A stretch of DNA of 55,659 bases from NCBI GenBank assembly GCA_947426945.1, contig CANEFX010000018.1, forward strand, positions 1 to 55,659, written 5' to 3'. Shown piece after piece: positions 8,539 through 17,440 of the stretch. A program made the translations under genes and the position numbers. Position 1 is the stretch's first letter, and every line of letters starts with the position of its first letter. The DNA is from an uncultured Bacillota bacterium. GTDB lineage: Bacteria > Bacillota > Clostridia > Oscillospirales > Oscillospiraceae. The notes below the pieces were generated by a model. It did no database searches, was not told the origin of the DNA, and saw only the letters and a program-made list of their open reading frames with translations.

Positions 8539-9741
8539 TTATGACTGGCCATTGGCCGTCAGCTCTGCCTGGACGGCGGACTGGAGAGCCTGCATGTTTT
8601 CCCAGAAATTGCCGGGGTCCAGCTTGTCATAGGCGGCGGTTTTTTTCACGCCCAGCCGCTGTTCCTCCTGCTCCTCCGTCTTCTGGAACAGGTAGCCGAC
8701 GCACTCTTTCCGGAACTCGTCCGGGTTCATGGGCAGGCGGAGGATGATGTGGTAGCCGAAGTCGCTCTCCACCACGCCGCTGATCTCCCCGTCCTTCAGG
8801 GCCAGGGCGGCCTGCTCAAAGGGGGCCACCATCTTGCCCTTCTCTGTGGTGTAACCTTCGGGGTTGGCGGCCAGGCCGGTGTCCTCGCTGTGCTCGTGCA
8901 TCAGCGTATCAAAGAGAGCAATGGGGTCCTCTGCGGCCCGGAGCCGGGAGAGCAGATCGTCCGCCAGGGCCTTCTTTTGGGCGACGGTCTCCTCGTCCAG
9001 GGGCTGGCGGGTGTTGAGGTCGATGGTGGCCAGAAGGATATGTTTGGCCCGGTACTGGCCGGATTCCTCCAGATAGGCCATTACCTCCGCATCGGTGGGG
9101 TAACGGCCGCTGTTTTCGCCAAAATACAGCTCCTGGAGCTGGTTATACAAATCAGTATTCTCGTTGAGAGTGGTAAGCAGCTCCTTGCTGAGCATGCTGG
9201 CCCAGAACATATGGGTAACCTGCTCCTCGCTGCCCTGCGCCTGAAGCACCATGTTTGTATAGTCTGCGTCCAGGCCAGGAGCAATGGCGGGGTCGGGCGA
9301 GAGGCCCTCCTGCCGGGCCATCTCCCGCAAGGTGCAGTGGAGAACGGCGGCGTCCAGGGCCTGATCCAGCATATACTGTCCAAAGGTGACCCCCTCGGAC
9401 ACCTGGGCCTCCCAGGGCAGGGCGCTCATCTGGCTGCCGGGCTGGCTGAGATAGCTTTCAATGGACCGGTTGAGCCAGTAAAGATACTCGCCGGCGGTGA
9501 TCTCCGCCGTGCCCACTCTGGCCACTACCTCATCTCCGGCCAGGCCGGAGACGGCCAGATAGGGGTCGGTAATCTGAGACAGGTCCATGACCGGGGCGGG
9601 AGCAGAAGTTCCGGTGCCGGCCGAGTCCTCCGGTCCGGAAGCGCCGGCGGAGCTACTGTCCTTCTGCCCGCAGCCGCTCAGGGCGGTGAGGGCCGCGGCA
9701 AGGACCAGCGCCAATGCGCCCAATCGTTTCAACTTTTTCAT
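8539..9741 (-). CDS. prsA: PrsA-like foldase lipoprotein with parvulin domain
   Basis: A 400-residue lipoprotein peptidyl-prolyl isomerase assisting folding of exported proteins outside the membrane. The signal peptide MKKLKRLGALALVLAAA ends in the lipobox LSGC with Cys 24. A low-complexity Ser/Ala/Gly/Pro tether follows, then a SurA_N-like helical region, and a parvulin (rotamase) domain from YRAKHILLATID (about 230) to ESDFGYHIILRLPM (about 340). The domain keeps the KHILL and FGYHII hallmarks. It converges on the M23 gene across the inserted element and is followed on the minus strand, as transcribed upstream, by mfd. The start at 9741 has GGAAAGGA upstream. Confidence 0.9.
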   Translation of the reverse strand: MKKLKRLGALALVLAAALTALSGCGQKDSSSAGASGPEDSAGTGTSAPAPVMDLSQITDPYLAVSGLAGDEVVARVGTAEITAGEYLYWLNRSIESYLSQPGSQMSALPWEAQVSEGVTFGQYMLDQALDAAVLHCTLREMARQEGLSPDPAIAPGLDADYTNMVLQAQGSEEQVTHMFWASMLSKELLTTLNENTDLYNQLQELYFGENSGRYPTDAEVMAYLEESGQYRAKHILLATIDLNTRQPLDEETVAQKKALADDLLSRLRAAEDPIALFDTLMHEHSEDTGLAANPEGYTTEKGKMVAPFEQAALALKDGEISGVVESDFGYHIILRLPMNPDEFRKECVGYLFQKTEEQEEQRLGVKKTAAYDKLDPGNFWENMQALQSAVQAELTANGQS

Positions 9742-9811
9742 AAGAGAGTTTCCTTTCCAGTGGAAAAATCATGACCCCCATCATACCACAGATGAAGGCA
9801 GTTGACAAGAG

Positions 9812-12800
9812 TTAAGCCTCCAGCGCCTTGGCGTAGTCCTCCACCACGTGCCGGGCCGCCCGGAGCGGGTCCTCGTTTTTAGCCAGGCGGAAGGAAAAGC
9901 GGGGAGCATCCCCGGGCATAAGCAGCAGGCGCTTGGCGTACTTCTCTTGAGCGCACAGGGCGGAGAAGGGCTCCAGCCGGAACTCGTCCAGAGTGAAAAC
10001 CAGCCTGTCTCCTCTCTGGGCCAGGTCATTGATGCGGCACTGGGCAGCCGTCGCCCGGAGGAGGGCCACCGAGATCAGGTTATTTACCGGCCTGGGAGGC
10101 TCGCCGTACCGGTCGATGAGCTCATCCATCAGTTCGTCGGCTTCCACCTCGCTCCGGACGGCGGCGATGCGGCGGTACAGGTCCATCCGCTGCTCCGGGG
10201 AGGGGACATACCGGTCGGGAATAGAGGCCGACACGCTGAGGCTGGCGGCGCACTCGGTACGGGTGGGCAGGGGCTGGCCCTGTTCCAGAAGAACGGCCTC
10301 CTCCAGCAGCTTCAGATACATGTCATAGCCCACGCTGAGCAGAAAGCCGCTCTGCTCCGGACCCAGCACGTTGCCCGCGCCCCGGATCTCCAGGTCCCGC
10401 ATGGCAATTTTGAAGCCGGAGCCGAATTCAGCAAATTCCCGGATGGCCTCCAGCCGCTTGGAGGCCACCTCGGAGAGCACCTTGCCCTTCCGGTAGGTGA
10501 GGTAGGCGAAAGCCCGCCGACTGGACCGGCCTACCCGGCCTCTGATCTGGTGGAGCTGGGCAAGACCCAGCTTGTCGGCGTCCTCCATGATGAGGGTGTT
10601 CACGTTGGGCAGGTCGATGCCCGTCTCAATGATGGTGGTGCACACCAGTACGTTGATCTCCCCATCGGTCATCTGGGCCATCACGTCGTCAATGGCCTCC
10701 TGGCTCATCCGGCCGTGGGCAATCCCGATGGCGGCGTCCTCTCCCAGCAGCATCTGGATGCGGGCGGCGCAGCGGTCGATAGTCTCTACCCGGTTGTGGA
10801 GGTAGAACACCTGCCCTCCCCGCTCCAGCTCCCGGCGCATGGCGTCGGAGAGCAGGTTCCAGTCGTGCTCCAGCACATAGGTCTGCACCGGCTGGCGGTC
10901 GGCGGGGGGATCCTCCAGGGTGGACATGTCCCGGATGCCAGACAGAGCCATATTCAGTGTCCGGGGGATGGGGGTGGCGGACAGGGTGAGCACATCCACC
11001 TGCTTAAAGTTCTCCTTCAGCTTCTCCTTGTGTTGTACTCCGAAGCGCTGTTCCTCATCCACCACCAGCAGCCCCAGGTCCTTGAAGCGCACATCCCGGT
11101 TGAACAGCCGGTGAGTGCCGATGAGGATGTCCACCTCCCCGCTTTCCACCCGGCGGAGGGTCTCTTTCATCTGGGCGGAGGTGCGGAAACGAGACACCAC
11201 ATCGATATTGACGGGATACTTCTGAAAACGGCGCAGGGCGGTGAGGTAGTGCTGCCTGGCCAGCACGGTGGTGGGTACCAGAATAGCCGCCTGCTTGTTG
11301 TCCAGTACGCACTTCATTATGGCCCGGAAGGCCACCTCCGTTTTGCCGTAGCCCACGTCGCCGCACAGCAGCCGGTCCATGGGGACGGGCCGCTCCATGT
11401 CCCGCTTGATCTCCCCGATGCACCGCAGCTGGTCGTCGGTCTCGGTGTATTCAAACTGCTCCTCAAATTCCCGCTGCCAGGGGGAGTCGGGAGAAAAGGC
11501 GCAGCCGGGCTGGCGCTGGCGCTGGGCGTAGAGCTGAATCAGCCCCTTGGCCAGGTCCTGCACCGCCTTTTTGGCCCTGGTTTTGGCCTTCTCCCACTCC
11601 TGGCCGCCCAGGCGGTTGAGCTTCTTGGTCTCGTTGGCATCCTCGCCGCTCCCGATGTACTTGCTTACCAGGTCCAGCTGGGTGGCGGGGACGTAGAGCA
11701 CGTCGGTGCCGGCGTAGGCGATCTTTACATAGTCCTGTTCCACGCCCTCCACCGGCATTTTTACCATGCCCACATACCGGCCTACCCCGTGGTGCTCGTG
11801 AACCACCAGGTCACCGGGGGAGAGATCGGCGTAGGACTTCAGCTTCTGCCGGTTGGTAGCCTCCTTCGGCCGGCGGGACCGCTTGGGGGCGGCTTTCTCC
11901 CCCTCGGTCAGGACGGCCAGCCTGATGTCCGGATATTCAAACCCGCTGGACAGCCCGCCCAAAGTGATGACCACCTGTCCGGGCCCGGGCAGCTCCTTAA
12001 GCTGGAAGTCCACGGCGGATTTGATTTTCTGCTCCCGCAGAAGGGTCTGAAGGTCAATAGCCCGCTGCTCTCCGGACACCAGCACCAGCGCGGCAAAGCC
12101 ACTGTTCTGATAGTGGGCCAGGTCCTGCACCGCCGTCTCCAGGCTGGCCAGGAAGGGGGGCAGCTGCTTGGCGGTGACGGAGAACAGCGCCTTGGGCGGA
12201 GTGGGGCAGGAGGCGGTGGTAAAGGAGTCCAGGTAAACCACAGGAAAGTCCTCCAGCCGGCTGAGAAGCTGGGAAAAGGGCAGCGCCAGCCCGGAGCAGG
12301 AAGGGTCCAGCTCCCCCCGCTCCAGCAGTGATTTGACGTCCTCGTCCAACTGCCACTGATAAGATTTGGCCCGGTCGGCAATCCGGGGGGACTGGTCAAA
12401 GACGACGCAGGCGTCAGGGGGGAGGTAATCCGCCCCGCAGGCCGGTTCGGGGTAAATAAGGGCCAGATACCGGTCCAGGGCGGAGAAGGTGCGCCCCTGG
12501 GCAATCGCCTCGCCGTCCTGTTCCAGGGTCCTGTTCAGCTCCCTGTTTCCACGTTCCAGGGCCTTGGCCGCCAATTTGGAGATTTTTTCGGACAGTCCTC
12601 CAAATCCGCCGGGAGCCAGCTGAGGCAGCACCTCGGCGGCGGGGAGGAGGAGGGCCGTTTCAATATTTGCAGTCCGCCGCTGGGTGGCCGGGTCAAAGAT
12701 CCCCATGGCGTCCACCTCGTCCCCGAAGAACTCCGCCCGGACGGGACCGTCCATGCCAGGGGAAAACACATCCAGAATCCCGCCCCGCAGAGCGAACTGA

Positions 12801-13312
12801 CCAATTCCCTCCACCTGCTCGCACCGCACGTACCCGGCGGCGGCCAGGGTTTCGGCCAGCTCGGTCAGGTCGCAGGCGGCCCCCACTCTCAGCTCCCGGC
12901 AGCAGCGCTCCAGAGCCGCCGGGGGCAGGGTGCGCTGGAGCAGGCCCTCCACGGTAGCAACCAGAAAGGGGTATTTTCCGTCGGACAGGCTTTTCATCAG
13001 GGCCAGCCGCCGGTGCTCCCACTGGCGGGAAAGGGCCGCGGCGTTATGGAAGGTGAAGTCCCGGGGACCCAGCACCGGCACGGAGGTCCCGGCAAAGGCC
13101 CCCAGGTCCCGGGCCAGCCGCATACCCTCACTCTCGTCGGCGCAGATGACCACCACCGGCCGTCCGGTGGTCAGGCCGATTCCCGCGGCCGCGTGGCAGC
13201 GGTGGATGGCCGCCGCGCCCGACAGGGCCGCAGGGGAGCGTCCCCCCTCCAGGGAGGAAAGGAGCTGCTGAAATTCCGGCAGCCGGTTCAGGGCCGCGGT
13301 AAGCAGTTTCAC
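9812..13312 (-). CDS. mfd: Transcription-repair coupling factor Mfd
   Basis: A 1166-residue SF2 translocase that removes RNA polymerase stalled at DNA lesions and recruits UvrA. The N-terminal UvrB-like module is degenerate (FHNAAALSRQWEHRRLALM). The RNA-polymerase interaction region DLVVHEHHGVGRYVGM appears near the middle. The helicase motifs follow: Walker A GDVGYGKTEVAF, motif II DEEQRFG, motif III TLSATPIPRT, motif VI QIRGRVGRSSRRA, and then the TRCF C-terminal domain. Length is normal. I prefer GTG 13312 (MKLLTAALNRL) because GAGG lies 8 bases upstream; the longer GTG at 13321 overlaps that ribosome site. It lies upstream of the prsA-like gene, 70 bases apart. Confidence 0.96.
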   Translation of the reverse strand: MKLLTAALNRLPEFQQLLSSLEGGRSPAALSGAAAIHRCHAAAGIGLTTGRPVVVICADESEGMRLARDLGAFAGTSVPVLGPRDFTFHNAAALSRQWEHRRLALMKSLSDGKYPFLVATVEGLLQRTLPPAALERCCRELRVGAACDLTELAETLAAAGYVRCEQVEGIGQFALRGGILDVFSPGMDGPVRAEFFGDEVDAMGIFDPATQRRTANIETALLLPAAEVLPQLAPGGFGGLSEKISKLAAKALERGNRELNRTLEQDGEAIAQGRTFSALDRYLALIYPEPACGADYLPPDACVVFDQSPRIADRAKSYQWQLDEDVKSLLERGELDPSCSGLALPFSQLLSRLEDFPVVYLDSFTTASCPTPPKALFSVTAKQLPPFLASLETAVQDLAHYQNSGFAALVLVSGEQRAIDLQTLLREQKIKSAVDFQLKELPGPGQVVITLGGLSSGFEYPDIRLAVLTEGEKAAPKRSRRPKEATNRQKLKSYADLSPGDLVVHEHHGVGRYVGMVKMPVEGVEQDYVKIAYAGTDVLYVPATQLDLVSKYIGSGEDANETKKLNRLGGQEWEKAKTRAKKAVQDLAKGLIQLYAQRQRQPGCAFSPDSPWQREFEEQFEYTETDDQLRCIGEIKRDMERPVPMDRLLCGDVGYGKTEVAFRAIMKCVLDNKQAAILVPTTVLARQHYLTALRRFQKYPVNIDVVSRFRTSAQMKETLRRVESGEVDILIGTHRLFNRDVRFKDLGLLVVDEEQRFGVQHKEKLKENFKQVDVLTLSATPIPRTLNMALSGIRDMSTLEDPPADRQPVQTYVLEHDWNLLSDAMRRELERGGQVFYLHNRVETIDRCAARIQMLLGEDAAIGIAHGRMSQEAIDDVMAQMTDGEINVLVCTTIIETGIDLPNVNTLIMEDADKLGLAQLHQIRGRVGRSSRRAFAYLTYRKGKVLSEVASKRLEAIREFAEFGSGFKIAMRDLEIRGAGNVLGPEQSGFLLSVGYDMYLKLLEEAVLLEQGQPLPTRTECAASLSVSASIPDRYVPSPEQRMDLYRRIAAVRSEVEADELMDELIDRYGEPPRPVNNLISVALLRATAAQCRINDLAQRGDRLVFTLDEFRLEPFSALCAQEKYAKRLLLMPGDAPRFSFRLAKNEDPLRAARHVVEDYAKALEA

Positions 13313-13370
13313 GCGAAACACCTCGGTTTTTAGGAAAATTTGGCGGTTTTGGGGAACACGGCAACGCCCC

Positions 13371-13395
13371 TGCCCCCGGTGGGGGTAGGGGTGAA
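13371..13395. repeat. GC hairpin between divIVA and mfd
   Basis: CCCCTGCCCCC and GGGGGTAGGGG pair with one wobble around GGT. There is no T tract on the minus strand, so I do not call it a terminator; it may be an RNA-stabilising or pausing hairpin. Confidence 0.4.
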
Positions 13396-13485
13396 GTCAG
13401 CTGTCTTTGGTTAAAGGGCGGTGGTGTTCACAGGGGCCCCCGCCCGGCCGGGCACCTGGTGCTGTAAGTACGGTTACGCGGGAGG

Positions 13486-14271
13486 TCAGGTAATCTCGTA
13501 ATCCCGGCCGAACTGAAGGGCGCCGAAATCAATGCGACCCCCTCCCGACCGGCGGCCGCCGTCCTCCTCGTCCTCTTCCCGGGCGCCCTCCTCATAGTCC
13601 CGGGCGTCGTCCTCGTCGTAGTCGTCCTCCTGGGGAGCGCCGGGAGTAAACTCGGCAGTGTCGGACATGTCCCGTTCCTCGGGAGCCTCCTCCTGGGCCT
13701 TGGCCCGCAGGTTTTCGGCGGTAGCAGCCTCCATGGCCTGGGCCAGCAGGCGCTGAACATTGTCATCAATCTCAGAGACCTTTTCCTCCACCGGGTCCGC
13801 AACGGGTTGAACCTCAGGGGGATAAAGCTCCTCCAGCTGAGACAGCAGCTGAGCCTCCCTGCCGTGGAGGTCGCGCACCTTGGTTACAAAAGCGGCGGTG
13901 GACTGCTGGGCCCGCTTCAGGCGGAACTCCTCCGCTTCCAGCTCCCGAGCCAGTTGAGCCCTGCGGTCCTGGGCCTCAGTGTCGGCCTGAGAAAGCAGCT
14001 CATCCCGCTTCCGTTCAGCCTCACGCACCAGGTCGTCGGCCATCCGCTGGGCGGCCATAAGGGCCTTGCGCATGGCCTCCTCAGTGGAGCGGTACTCCTC
14101 CACCTTGTCCACCAGCACCTTCATTTTGTTTTTCAGCACCGCGTTCTCGTTGTACAACGCGGAGTAATCCCCGGTGAGAACATCCAAAAACTCGTCCACC
14201 TGGGCCATATTATAGCCGCCGAAGGACGCCTTTTGAAAGGCACGCTCGGATACTTCCTGTGGTGTAAGCAT
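13486..14271 (-). CDS. divIVA: DivIVA-domain protein
   Basis: A 261-residue coiled-coil scaffold of the DivIVA/GpsB family, which binds curved membrane at poles and septa and recruits division or wall-synthesis proteins. The N-terminal lipid-binding domain is clear: MLTPQEVSERAFQKASFGGY then NMAQVDEFLD. A long coiled coil spans about 30-200, and the tail is strongly acidic (DEDDARDYEEGAREEDEEDG). The ribosome site GGAGGAAC precedes the ATG. It lies downstream of sepF in the transcribed direction, the usual division-gene order of the ylm region; the acidic tail is not part of the core family. Confidence 0.93.
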   Translation of the reverse strand: MLTPQEVSERAFQKASFGGYNMAQVDEFLDVLTGDYSALYNENAVLKNKMKVLVDKVEEYRSTEEAMRKALMAAQRMADDLVREAERKRDELLSQADTEAQDRRAQLARELEAEEFRLKRAQQSTAAFVTKVRDLHGREAQLLSQLEELYPPEVQPVADPVEEKVSEIDDNVQRLLAQAMEAATAENLRAKAQEEAPEERDMSDTAEFTPGAPQEDDYDEDDARDYEEGAREEDEEDGGRRSGGGRIDFGALQFGRDYEIT

Positions 14272-14284
14272 ATTTGTTCCTCCA

Positions 14285-14316
14285 GTAGGGGCCGCCGCCC
14301 TCGGCGGCCCGTCCGG
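14285..14316. repeat. Family B dispersed repeat (partial)
   Basis: GTAGGGGCCGCCGCCCTCGG followed by CGGCCCG, nearly identical to 43260-43287. It lies between divIVA and sepF. The rest of the gap to 14393 is GC-rich and may hold the decayed partner arm. Confidence 0.7.
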
Positions 14317-14393
14317 TTTTATATAGACGCAGCGAATCGGCGAGGGCGCCGGCCTCTGCTGAACGCTCCCATCCGGGGCGGCCCGGATACGCT

Positions 14394-14891
14394 TTAGAAA
14401 TAGAGCCCGTTATTCTCTAGCTCGTCAATCAGGTCGCCCAGGATGTCCACATTGTAGGGGGTGATGATGTAGGTGGAGATGGCCACCTTCTTGATTTTGC
14501 CCTCCTGGGCGTAGGACACGCCGGCCAGGAAATCCAGCAGGCGGCGGGCAATCTCGCCGTTGGTGGATTCCAGGTTGAGCACCACGGTGCGTTTCTCCCG
14601 CAGGTGGTCGGCAATGGAGGAGGCGTCCTCAAAGCGCTCGGGCTTCACCAGCACCACTTGGAGCTGGGTGGCCGCCCGGATGTTGACCACCTTGTTGGAG
14701 CGGCGGTCATCCTCGGGAGCGGGGGAGCTGTAACCGCCATAGCCGCCGCTGTCCCGGGGGGCGCGGTCCATACGGTCGCTGCGGTCCCGGCGCTCTACGG
14801 GGCGGGGGGAAATATCGAAATCGTCGTAATCGTCCTCATCCTCATCCTCGTAGGGATGGGCCAGCCGCTTGAACTCGTCAAAAATTCCCAT
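14394..14891 (-). CDS. sepF: Cell division protein SepF
   Basis: A 165-residue SepF, which binds FtsZ polymers and the membrane and organises the septum. The short amphipathic N-terminus MGIFDEFKRLAHPYEDE is the membrane-binding helix, an acidic/arginine-rich linker covers about 20-75, and the SepF core begins at NKVVNIRAATQLQVVLVKPE and continues through AVVL-like TVVLNLESTNGEIARRLLDF and VAISTYIITP. Length and domain plan are normal. It lies between yggS (upstream) and divIVA (downstream), a conserved order in Firmicutes. Confidence 0.95.
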   Translation of the reverse strand: MGIFDEFKRLAHPYEDEDEDDYDDFDISPRPVERRDRSDRMDRAPRDSGGYGGYSSPAPEDDRRSNKVVNIRAATQLQVVLVKPERFEDASSIADHLREKRTVVLNLESTNGEIARRLLDFLAGVSYAQEGKIKKVAISTYIITPYNVDILGDLIDELENNGLYF

Positions 14892-14931
14892 TTGTTACAT
14901 CCTCTTTTCTCCGAAAGTATACAGAAAACTG

Positions 14932-15642
14932 TCAATGGGCAGCGCTCACAGGGGGGCGGGGACCAAACAGAGCGGTGCCCACCCGGACCAGAGTGGCGCC
15001 CTCCGCGACGGCATCCTCGTAATCGGCGCTCATGCCCATAGAGAGACAATCCATAACATATTGATTATCCGACATTTTCTTGGTTATGTCAACAAAAAGA
15101 TTGTGCATTTGGGAAAAATATTTCCGGTTGGAGCCGGAAACAGCTGAAACAGGCGGGATTGCCATCAGTCCCCGCAGGTGGACCTGGGGGCAGGAGCGGG
15201 CCAGCTCCGCCAGGGCGGGCAGGCTTTCCGGGGAGACGCCTCCCTTGCTCTCCTCCCCGGCGATATTCACCTCCAGAAGGATGTCCTGGACAATGCCCAG
15301 CTTGTCCGCCTGGGCGGCCACTGCCCGAAGCAGCCGCTCAGAGTCCACTGAATGGATGAGAGAGACCCGGCCCACCACCTGCTTCACCTTATTGGTCTGG
15401 AGGTGGCCGATAAAATGCACCTCCGCCCCGGCGTAGGCGTCCGCCTCCAGGTGGGCGGTCAGCTCCTGTACCCGATTCTCTCCGCACAGGCGGATCCCGC
15501 CGGCGATGGCGGCCCGGATGGTGCCGTCAGTCTGAGTCTTGGTAGCGGCGCACAGGGTGATTTCCCTCGGGTCCCGCCCCGCCGCCCGGGCGGCGGCGGA
15601 AATTTTTTCCTGTACGGCTTTAACGTTTTGGGACAGGTCCAT
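14932..15642 (-). CDS. yggS: YggS-family pyridoxal-phosphate homeostasis protein
   Basis: A 236-residue single-domain alanine-racemase-fold protein that carries PLP without known catalysis and maintains vitamin B6 and amino-acid balance. Lys 35 in LCAATKTQ is the expected PLP lysine. Other family stretches are GENRVQE, HFIGHLQTNK, SVDS, EVNIAGEESKGG, GLMAIPP, and the C-terminal LSMGMSADYEDAVAEGATLV with RVGTALFG. The gene is directly upstream of sepF as in Bacillus ylmE-ylmF. The spacing to sepF is 40 bases, consistent with one operon. Confidence 0.95.
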   Translation of the reverse strand: MDLSQNVKAVQEKISAAARAAGRDPREITLCAATKTQTDGTIRAAIAGGIRLCGENRVQELTAHLEADAYAGAEVHFIGHLQTNKVKQVVGRVSLIHSVDSERLLRAVAAQADKLGIVQDILLEVNIAGEESKGGVSPESLPALAELARSCPQVHLRGLMAIPPVSAVSGSNRKYFSQMHNLFVDITKKMSDNQYVMDCLSMGMSADYEDAVAEGATLVRVGTALFGPRPPVSAAH

Positions 15643-15713
15643 AATAATTCCTTCTCTCTGTATAGAATGGTTCAGCCCGTGTCTTCCGGGGAGCAGGGCC
15701 CCCGTTTCCGCCG

Positions 15714-16985
15714 TTATCCCTCCAGCAGCAGTCCGTCCTGCAGGCCGGTGCCGTGGGTAATGACGGCGTCTCCGGCCCGAAGGATCTTCCGTCCGGCGCC
15801 CAGGGGGCGGACCACATAGTAATCGCTGCCCTCGTAGAGGATGGACACCTCTCGGAATTCGGTGCGGCCGTTGACCAGGGCGTAGACCCCGGTCTTGCTG
15901 GTCGTGACGCCGGAGCCGTCGGAGTCGGGAATCTGCTGAGAAAACTCCACCAGGCGCAGGGCCTGCTTGGGAATACGCAGGCCGGTCCAGCTTTCAAAAA
16001 TCAACTCGGCGGTCTGGTGGCGCAGCAGGGTGGTGAGGATGAGATAGCGGTTGGAGGAAAAGACCACCAGGGTTTTCCCCTCCTCGGTGGAGCCGATGCG
16101 GTCCACCGTCATCTCCACGTCCCGGTTCAGCTCGCCGGAGAAACGCAGGGAAACGGACTCCCCCTCTTTCAGACGGCGGGCGGCCGCCTCGGGCAGATTG
16201 GCGGCAAAGTACCAGGTGTCGGAGGTGATCAGCTTGCCCATGGCGCCGCCGTCCTCTCCGGCGGGGCTGTTGATAAGCTCCTGAAGGCTGGTGGGGGTGA
16301 GCTGATAAATGGTTTCCGGGGTGAGTCGGGACTCATAGCCGTCCACCAGGCTGGAGAATACCCCCGGCGTGGGGGCGGAGACCCGCGTGGTGGCCCGGGC
16401 GGACTGGCGGGTGAGGACGGACAGCTCCTCCCGAAGCTGACGAAGCCGGGCGGACAGGTCCGCGGAGGTCAGCCCGTCCCCGTAGGTGTAGCCCCGCTTG
16501 AGCACGCTGCTTTTGACCCCCAGCACCTGCTCCCGCAGCTGGGTGCAGTCGCCCAGAGCGTAGGAGGCGCGCAGGGCCACCATAGATTGAATAATGTCCT
16601 CGTCCAGCCGGGCGGCGGATTCCAGATCGCCCGACTGGGAGACAGCCTCCTCCAGCAGCTCGATGGACAGCTGCAGCTCCTCGATATGGGCCTGGCTGGC
16701 CTGGGCCTGACTGTCCCGATAGACCAGGGCGATCTGCTGGCCCTTGCCCACCTTTTCACCCTCCGCCCGGGTGAGCTCCAGGATACCGGTCTGGGCGGGG
16801 AGCACCAGGGCCTTCCGCACCACAAGCCCCTCCGCCGTCACGCTGTCGTGGGCGGTGTAGGAGTAGACCTGGGTGGTCTGGTAGGGCTCGTTAAAAGCCT
16901 GGAAGACATAGTAGGCGAAGTAGATGGCAATCACGGCCGCGAGGGCTAGAACCACAAAGGTAATCAAAGGTTTTCCTTGCTTCAT
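15714..16985 (-). CDS. HlyD-family membrane-fusion-like protein
   Basis: A 423-residue protein with one N-terminal membrane segment (about 8-30) followed by a lipoyl-like half motif (VTAEGLVVRKALVLPAQTG), a coiled-coil hairpin (about 90-190) and a returning barrel region (ATTRVSAPTPGVFSSLVDGY). This is the plan of HlyD/AcrA-type periplasmic adaptor proteins. No partner transporter is next to it, and proteins of this type commonly sit in the sepF/hfq region of Clostridia, so a role in wall or division export is possible but not shown. The ribosome site is GAGAGAAC. It is 71 bases upstream of yggS. Confidence 0.75.
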   Translation of the reverse strand: MKQGKPLITFVVLALAAVIAIYFAYYVFQAFNEPYQTTQVYSYTAHDSVTAEGLVVRKALVLPAQTGILELTRAEGEKVGKGQQIALVYRDSQAQASQAHIEELQLSIELLEEAVSQSGDLESAARLDEDIIQSMVALRASYALGDCTQLREQVLGVKSSVLKRGYTYGDGLTSADLSARLRQLREELSVLTRQSARATTRVSAPTPGVFSSLVDGYESRLTPETIYQLTPTSLQELINSPAGEDGGAMGKLITSDTWYFAANLPEAAARRLKEGESVSLRFSGELNRDVEMTVDRIGSTEEGKTLVVFSSNRYLILTTLLRHQTAELIFESWTGLRIPKQALRLVEFSQQIPDSDGSGVTTSKTGVYALVNGRTEFREVSILYEGSDYYVVRPLGAGRKILRAGDAVITHGTGLQDGLLLEG

Positions 16986-17020
16986 GGGGGTTCTCTCTTT
17001 CTGTGTGCAGGATACTGCCC

Positions 17021-17043
17021 GTAGGGGCGGATATCCTCCGCCC
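17021..17043. repeat. Family B-like short repeat between hfq and the HlyD-like gene
   Basis: GTAGGGGCGG ATATCCTCCGCCC, a degenerate copy of the GTAGGGGCGG family seen at 40206, 43259 and 14285. Confidence 0.45.
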
Positions 17044-17085
17044 GGAATAGACGATCAGAAAATGGCGGGTGCGCTATACGCGCCC

Positions 17086-17331
17086 TTACATGGCCTCCTC
17101 TGTCTCGGTCAGCGGCACAGGCCGCTCCGGGACGATGGTGGAAATGGCGTGCTTGTAGATGACCTGCTGCTTGCCGTCGCTGGTGAGGATGACGGTAAAG
17201 GCGTCAAAGCCGGTGATGCAGCCCCGCATCTGAAAGCCGTTCATCAGAAACATGGTGACCGGCCGGCGCTCCCGGCGGGCCTGGGTGAGAAAGATCTCCT
17301 GGAGGTTGTTGATTTTCTGTGTGGTTGGCAT
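17086..17331 (-). CDS. hfq: RNA chaperone Hfq
   Basis: An 81-residue Hfq that forms a hexamer and pairs small RNAs with targets. Sm1 is [20 protein letters not shown] and Sm2 includes [10 protein letters not shown], the typical Y/F-K-H-AI-S motif; the proximal-face residues Q8-like (INNLQE) and K-H are present. The start ATG 17331 ([11 protein letters not shown]) is preferred because GGAG lies 8 bases upstream; the longer GTG at 17340 overlaps it. It sits downstream of miaA in the transcribed direction, the order miaA-hfq being widely conserved. Confidence 0.96.
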   Translation of the reverse strand: MPTTQKINNLQEIFLTQARRERRPVTMFLMNGFQMRGCITGFDAFTVILTSDGKQQVIYKHAISTIVPERPVPLTETEEAM

Positions 17332-17354
17332 ATGTAGCACTCCGTTCTTTTTTT

Positions 17355-17437
17355 AGTCGCGGCCGCCGGGCCGCCTGCGGCGGCTTCGTACCTGCTGAAG
17401 CTGGCACGCTCCGCCTGGTCCTGGCGGCTTCGCGACT
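17355..17437. repeat. Palindromic element between miaA and hfq
   Basis: AGTCGCGGCCGCC at the left end pairs with GGCGGCTTCGCGACT at the right end, with further inner GC stems. It is about 83 bp and fills the miaA-hfq gap. I see no second copy in this window. Confidence 0.55.
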
Positions 17438-17440
17438 CTA

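Noticed and set aside
9848..12331. An 827-codon open frame on the plus strand opposite mfd, and similar long frames opposite the M23 gene, mutS, mrdA, feoB and glgP
   Set aside because: They mirror genes with clear domains in the other strand; high GC makes stop codons rare in the antisense third frame. Composition (runs of Gly, His, Val, Leu) is that of shadows.
13371..13395. A rho-independent terminator of divIVA
   Set aside because: The stem is good but no T tract follows on the minus strand.
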